From the NCBI GenBank assembly GCA_036496385.1, contig DASXLD010000070.1, positions 62,001 to 126,000 of the forward strand: a stretch of 64,000 nt of DNA. Direction: 5' to 3'. Source of the stretch: Schlegelella_A sp036496385 (GTDB lineage Bacteria; Pseudomonadota; Gammaproteobacteria; Burkholderiales; Burkholderiaceae_C). The first letter of the stretch is position 1. The number at the start of each line of letters is the position of its first letter. A model generated the notes under the pieces. That model saw only the letters and a program-made list of their open reading frames with translations. It had not been told where the DNA came from and did no database searches. Below are positions 61,605 through 64,000 of this stretch, one piece after another. The position numbers and the translations under genes are program-made.

Positions 61605-61904
61605 ATGAATTCCGTGCTGCTGAACTACTACCAGGCGATCGAGCAGGCGAGCCAGGACATGCTCGAGGCAGCGCGCGGCGGCAACTGGGATCAGGTCGTC
61701 AAGCTCGAAGGCGCCTGCGCGGTCCTGATCGCGCAGCTGAAGAACACCGCCGCCGAGCAGCCGCTGCCGCCCGACGAGGCGCAGCTGAAGTCGCGCCTGA
61801 TGCAGCGCATCCTGGTCAACGACGCCGAGATCCGCCAGCTCGCCGAGCCCTGGCTCGAGGACCTCGACGACATCCTCGCCGGCCGGCCGAAGACGCTGCA
61901 CTGA
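61605..61904 (+). CDS. fliT: FliT-like flagellar protein (99 aa)
   Basis: A small, helical protein in the FliT position after fliS. MNSVLLNYYQAIEQASQDMLEAARGGNWDQVVKLEG is like other betaproteobacterial FliT proteins. FliT is the FliD chaperone and, in enterics, an inhibitor of FlhDC. The ATG at 61605 follows a CGGAGC site; an in-frame ATG at 61575 would add ten residues. Confidence 0.8.
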   Translation: MNSVLLNYYQAIEQASQDMLEAARGGNWDQVVKLEGACAVLIAQLKNTAAEQPLPPDEAQLKSRLMQRILVNDAEIRQLAEPWLEDLDDILAGRPKTLH

Positions 61905-61949
61905 GCGGTGCACGTGCGACCCGCAGGCAAGGCGCTTCAAGGAGACGCG

Positions 61950-62705
61950 ATGGAAACCAAACCGGCGCCGCTCGAAAGCGTGTCCGGCAAGGAGGCGCTC
62001 GAGGAGTTCCGCATCTCGTCGCCGCGCGATGTCGGCATGCTGCTGAAGCAACTGCTCGACGGCGCCGTCGTGCTGAGCCTGCACAGCCCCGACGGCAGCG
62101 TCTTTCGCAGCGCGATCTGGACGATGGACAGCGAGCGCGCGACGATCGGCTTCAACGCCGACCCGAACGACCCGGCGATGCAGGCGGTGCTGCACGCCCA
62201 GGACGTCACCGTCGTCGGTTACCTCGACAGCGTCAAGGTGCAGTTCGAGGTCCGCCACCCGGTGCTCGTCCACGGCAACCGGGCCAGCGTCCTGAGCTGC
62301 CCCTTCCCGCGCGAGATGTACCGCTTCCAGCGCCGCAACGCCTTCCGCGTGCGGCCGCTGATCCGCAGCGCCCCGCTCGCGCGGATGCGCCACCCCGACC
62401 AGCAGGACAACGAGATCGCGCTGCGGGTGATCGATCTCAGCATCGGCGGCTGCGCCCTCTTCCTGCCGTCCGACATCCCGGCCATGGCGGCCGGCGTGCA
62501 GCTCGCCGGCGTCCGGATGGAGCTCGACGAGGACACCCGGCTCGAGGTCAACCTGCGCCTGCAGCACGTGACGTCGATCAACAACGACGGCCGGGGCGTT
62601 CGCCTCGGCTTCGAGTTCGTGCGCCCGAACGGCGACACCGTGCGGACGCTGCAGCGCTTCATCGACCTGACGCAGAAGCGCGGCAAGTTGATGGCCTTGA
62701 ACTGA
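61950..62705 (+). CDS. ycgR: YcgR-type flagellar brake protein, PilZ domain (251 aa)
   Basis: Cyclic-di-GMP-binding regulator of the motor. The N-terminal YcgR domain (residues 10-115) is followed by a PilZ domain with the c-di-GMP motifs RRNAFR (R129-R133) and DLSIGG (D162, S164, G167). The ATG at 61950 follows AAGGAG; the frame further upstream lacks a site. Placement after fliT shows a link to late flagellar control. Confidence 0.93.
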   Translation: METKPAPLESVSGKEALEEFRISSPRDVGMLLKQLLDGAVVLSLHSPDGSVFRSAIWTMDSERATIGFNADPNDPAMQAVLHAQDVTVVGYLDSVKVQFEVRHPVLVHGNRASVLSCPFPREMYRFQRRNAFRVRPLIRSAPLARMRHPDQQDNEIALRVIDLSIGGCALFLPSDIPAMAAGVQLAGVRMELDEDTRLEVNLRLQHVTSINNDGRGVRLGFEFVRPNGDTVRTLQRFIDLTQKRGKLMALN

Positions 62706-62733
62706 CCGACCGTCATCGCGCGAAGGAACCGCC

Positions 62734-63156
62734 GTGGATCTCAAGGACTTCATCCAGACCGCCGTCACCCAGATCGTCGAGGGGGTCGTCGGGGCCCAGG
62801 CGTCGGCGGCGGCCCACCGCGTCGCCGTCAACCCCGCCGTCGACCCGAGCCCTCGCGGCAACCCGGCCGGACATGCGCCGGACGGTTCGCGCGTGAGCAA
62901 CATCTCGTTCGACGTCGCGGTGACCGGCGTGGCAGGGTCCGTGGAGCAAGGCAGCGGCAAGCTGCAGGTGGCGGGGACCTGGTCGACACGCGCCGGCGCC
63001 GAGACGAACGCGTCCGGTGAGCACTGCACGCGGCTGCAGTTCTCGCTGCCGATCGCATTTCCCGAAGCACGCCTGCGCCGCTCGACCAAGGGCACGCTCG
63101 ATTCGGAGTTCATGCAGACGGTGAACAACGGCGACAGCACCTGGATGCCGAGCTGA
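62734..63156 (+). CDS. Small conserved-looking protein, unknown (140 aa)
   Basis: Starts with GTG at 62734. The N-terminus MDLKDFIQTAVTQIVEGVVGAQ is an amphipathic helix; after a proline/glycine linker, a beta-rich part (VSNISFDVAVTG, GKLQVAGTWSTRAGAETN) ends in LQFSLPIAFPEARLRRS. I recall similar N-terminal helix plus sheet proteins of unknown function; a trypsin-associated 'trypco' domain is one possibility, with low confidence. It is 28 bases after the ycgR stop. Confidence 0.55.
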   Translation: MDLKDFIQTAVTQIVEGVVGAQASAAAHRVAVNPAVDPSPRGNPAGHAPDGSRVSNISFDVAVTGVAGSVEQGSGKLQVAGTWSTRAGAETNASGEHCTRLQFSLPIAFPEARLRRSTKGTLDSEFMQTVNNGDSTWMPS

Positions 63157-63223
63157 GCGCGAGCTGAGACGGCATTTCCTTCCCGCCAGCGCGACGGGGG
63201 CGTCGGCTCCGCACACGGCGAAG

Positions 63224-63865
63224 CTAAGGCTCAGGGACGAGATACACAAGAGCCCAGTAGAACCGCCAACGGATGTACTCGGCAGACCTGCCCAGCCCCG
63301 AATCCAGCAGCGCAAACAATTGGGTGTCGGTGGGGAAGTTCTTCAGAACTCGATGTGTCGAGCCATCGTCGAGCTTCCTGGATTGGTAGGTGTTGCCGGT
63401 GCCGTCTTGGTCCGCGATCGCTGAGGAGCTGCCCTCGACGAACAGGTTGTCCAGCAGCACCACCTTCGCACCGGGCTGAAGCACCGCGTTGAGGCCGCCC
63501 AGGAACTCGCGCTGGCGCTCCAGGGGCACGTGCGAAAACCAGAATCCTGCGAACGCGGCGTTGAATGTCGGTCCGTCCGATCGAAGGGCGTAGGCATCTC
63601 CGACTTGAAACGCCACGTTGCTCGCCAAGACCCGCTGCCCGGCGATACGAAGTGTCTCCGGCGCCGAGTCGACGGCGACGACGGACGAAGCGACCGGCGC
63701 GATGAATCGGGTCCAGTAACCCGTACCGCACGCCACTTCCAGCACCGTCGCCCCGGAAAGAACGGGTGGCAGCCAGCGCTCGATGTCTCGCAAGTCGGCC
63801 TGCCGCTCGGGCTTCTGATAGACGCTGTCGTATTCGCCCGCGCGAGCTGCGTAGTACGACTGCAT
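63224..63865 (-). CDS. Class I SAM-dependent methyltransferase (213 aa)
   Basis: Rossmann methyltransferase: motif I VLEVACGTGYWTRF, post-I VVAVDSAPETLRIA, motif II DAYALRSDGPTFNAAFAGFW and motif III LNAVLQPGAKVVLLDN. The start MQSYYAARAGEYDSVYQKPERQ is used; an upstream TTG (63886) would add seven residues. It has lower GC than the adjacent flagellar genes. Substrate is unknown; it may be an accessory gene. Confidence 0.85.
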   Translation of the reverse strand: MQSYYAARAGEYDSVYQKPERQADLRDIERWLPPVLSGATVLEVACGTGYWTRFIAPVASSVVAVDSAPETLRIAGQRVLASNVAFQVGDAYALRSDGPTFNAAFAGFWFSHVPLERQREFLGGLNAVLQPGAKVVLLDNLFVEGSSSAIADQDGTGNTYQSRKLDDGSTHRVLKNFPTDTQLFALLDSGLGRSAEYIRWRFYWALVYLVPEP

Positions 63866-63886
63866 GGGCGAGAGGCTCGGTGGCAA

Positions 63887-64000
63887 CCCGGGCCCTAACG
63901 TTCGACACCCGCAACGGCCTGGGGCAGCCGGACCTTTCCGGACGCTAGCCGCTCGGTGGACGGTCTAGGCGACACGGTGCTTTCGCCAGCCGAGCCACCA
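63887..64000. other. Right edge of the window, no gene called
   Basis: Contains CCTAACGTTCGAC at 63893-63905, which recalls an integron core site but does not fit on inspection. No complete gene is seen. Confidence 0.3.

Noticed and set aside
63887..63960. CCTAACGTTCGAC near the right edge, resembling an integron attC core
   Set aside because: The base before YYYAAC is not a purine, there is no matching second core of the right spacing, and no second site at the other end of the methyltransferase gene.

Overview
The window is a GC-rich chromosomal segment of a flagellated betaproteobacterium. Gene content and order (the ubiE/ubiJ/ubiB–aspS–nudB neighbourhood, FlhDC and FliA together with FlhF/FlhG, and Burkholderiales-type intergenic hairpin repeats) suggest Burkholderiales, perhaps the Rubrivivax/Leptothrix/Methylibium side. 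The taxonomic placement is inference. No tRNA, rRNA, CRISPR array, insertion sequence or phage gene was seen.

Layout. 1-411: 3' end of an asparaginase. 465-11082 (minus): a long housekeeping operon, ubiJ-ubiB-fmdB-like-DUF502-aspS-nudB-endo/exonuclease-clsB-ligase-associated exonuclease-ATP-dependent DNA ligase. 11206-18230: galE plus an AT-richer block with a 1629-residue RHS protein and an overlapping small gene that is probably its immunity protein. 18231-20135 (minus): Tim44-like, ubiE and DUF971. These normally sit next to ubiJ-ubiB, so the galE/RHS block looks inserted into an ancestral ubiquinone operon. 20223-25503 (minus): a serine beta-lactamase-like hydrolase and a giant FAD/Fe-S dehydrogenase. 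25717-30788 (plus): the complete ugpB-A-E-C-Q glycerol-3-phosphate uptake operon. 30800-34389 (minus): GNAT acetyltransferase, MFS exporter and argJ.

34568-37941 is a visibly AT-richer cassette: a heme-oxygenase-like diiron (HDO) protein whose stop overlaps the start of a clear RpfF-type DSF synthase, followed tail-to-tail by a membrane hybrid histidine kinase. This is the most interesting region. It looks like a diffusible fatty-acid signal synthesis and sensing unit with an extra oxidase-type enzyme that could tailor the signal.

38121-41127 (plus): an M20 amidohydrolase, a glycine-rich exported (barrel-like?) protein and a 47-residue basic protein. 41134-63156 is a flagellar region: membrane methyltransferase, fliA, a FlhG-like protein without a P-loop, flhF, flhA and flhB (minus); a fasciclin protein (plus); a CheY-like protein, motB and motA, then flhC and flhD (minus); three glycosyltransferases; two flagellins, fliD, fliS, fliT, a YcgR-type PilZ protein and a small unknown (plus). 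FlhDC (master regulator) and FliA (sigma-28) are both encoded here, and sigma-28 promoters of the form CTCAAG-N-GCCGATAA can be read before motA, fliC, fliD and probably fliS. The glycosyltransferases beside the flagellins suggest flagellin glycosylation. The window closes with an AT-richer methyltransferase (minus).
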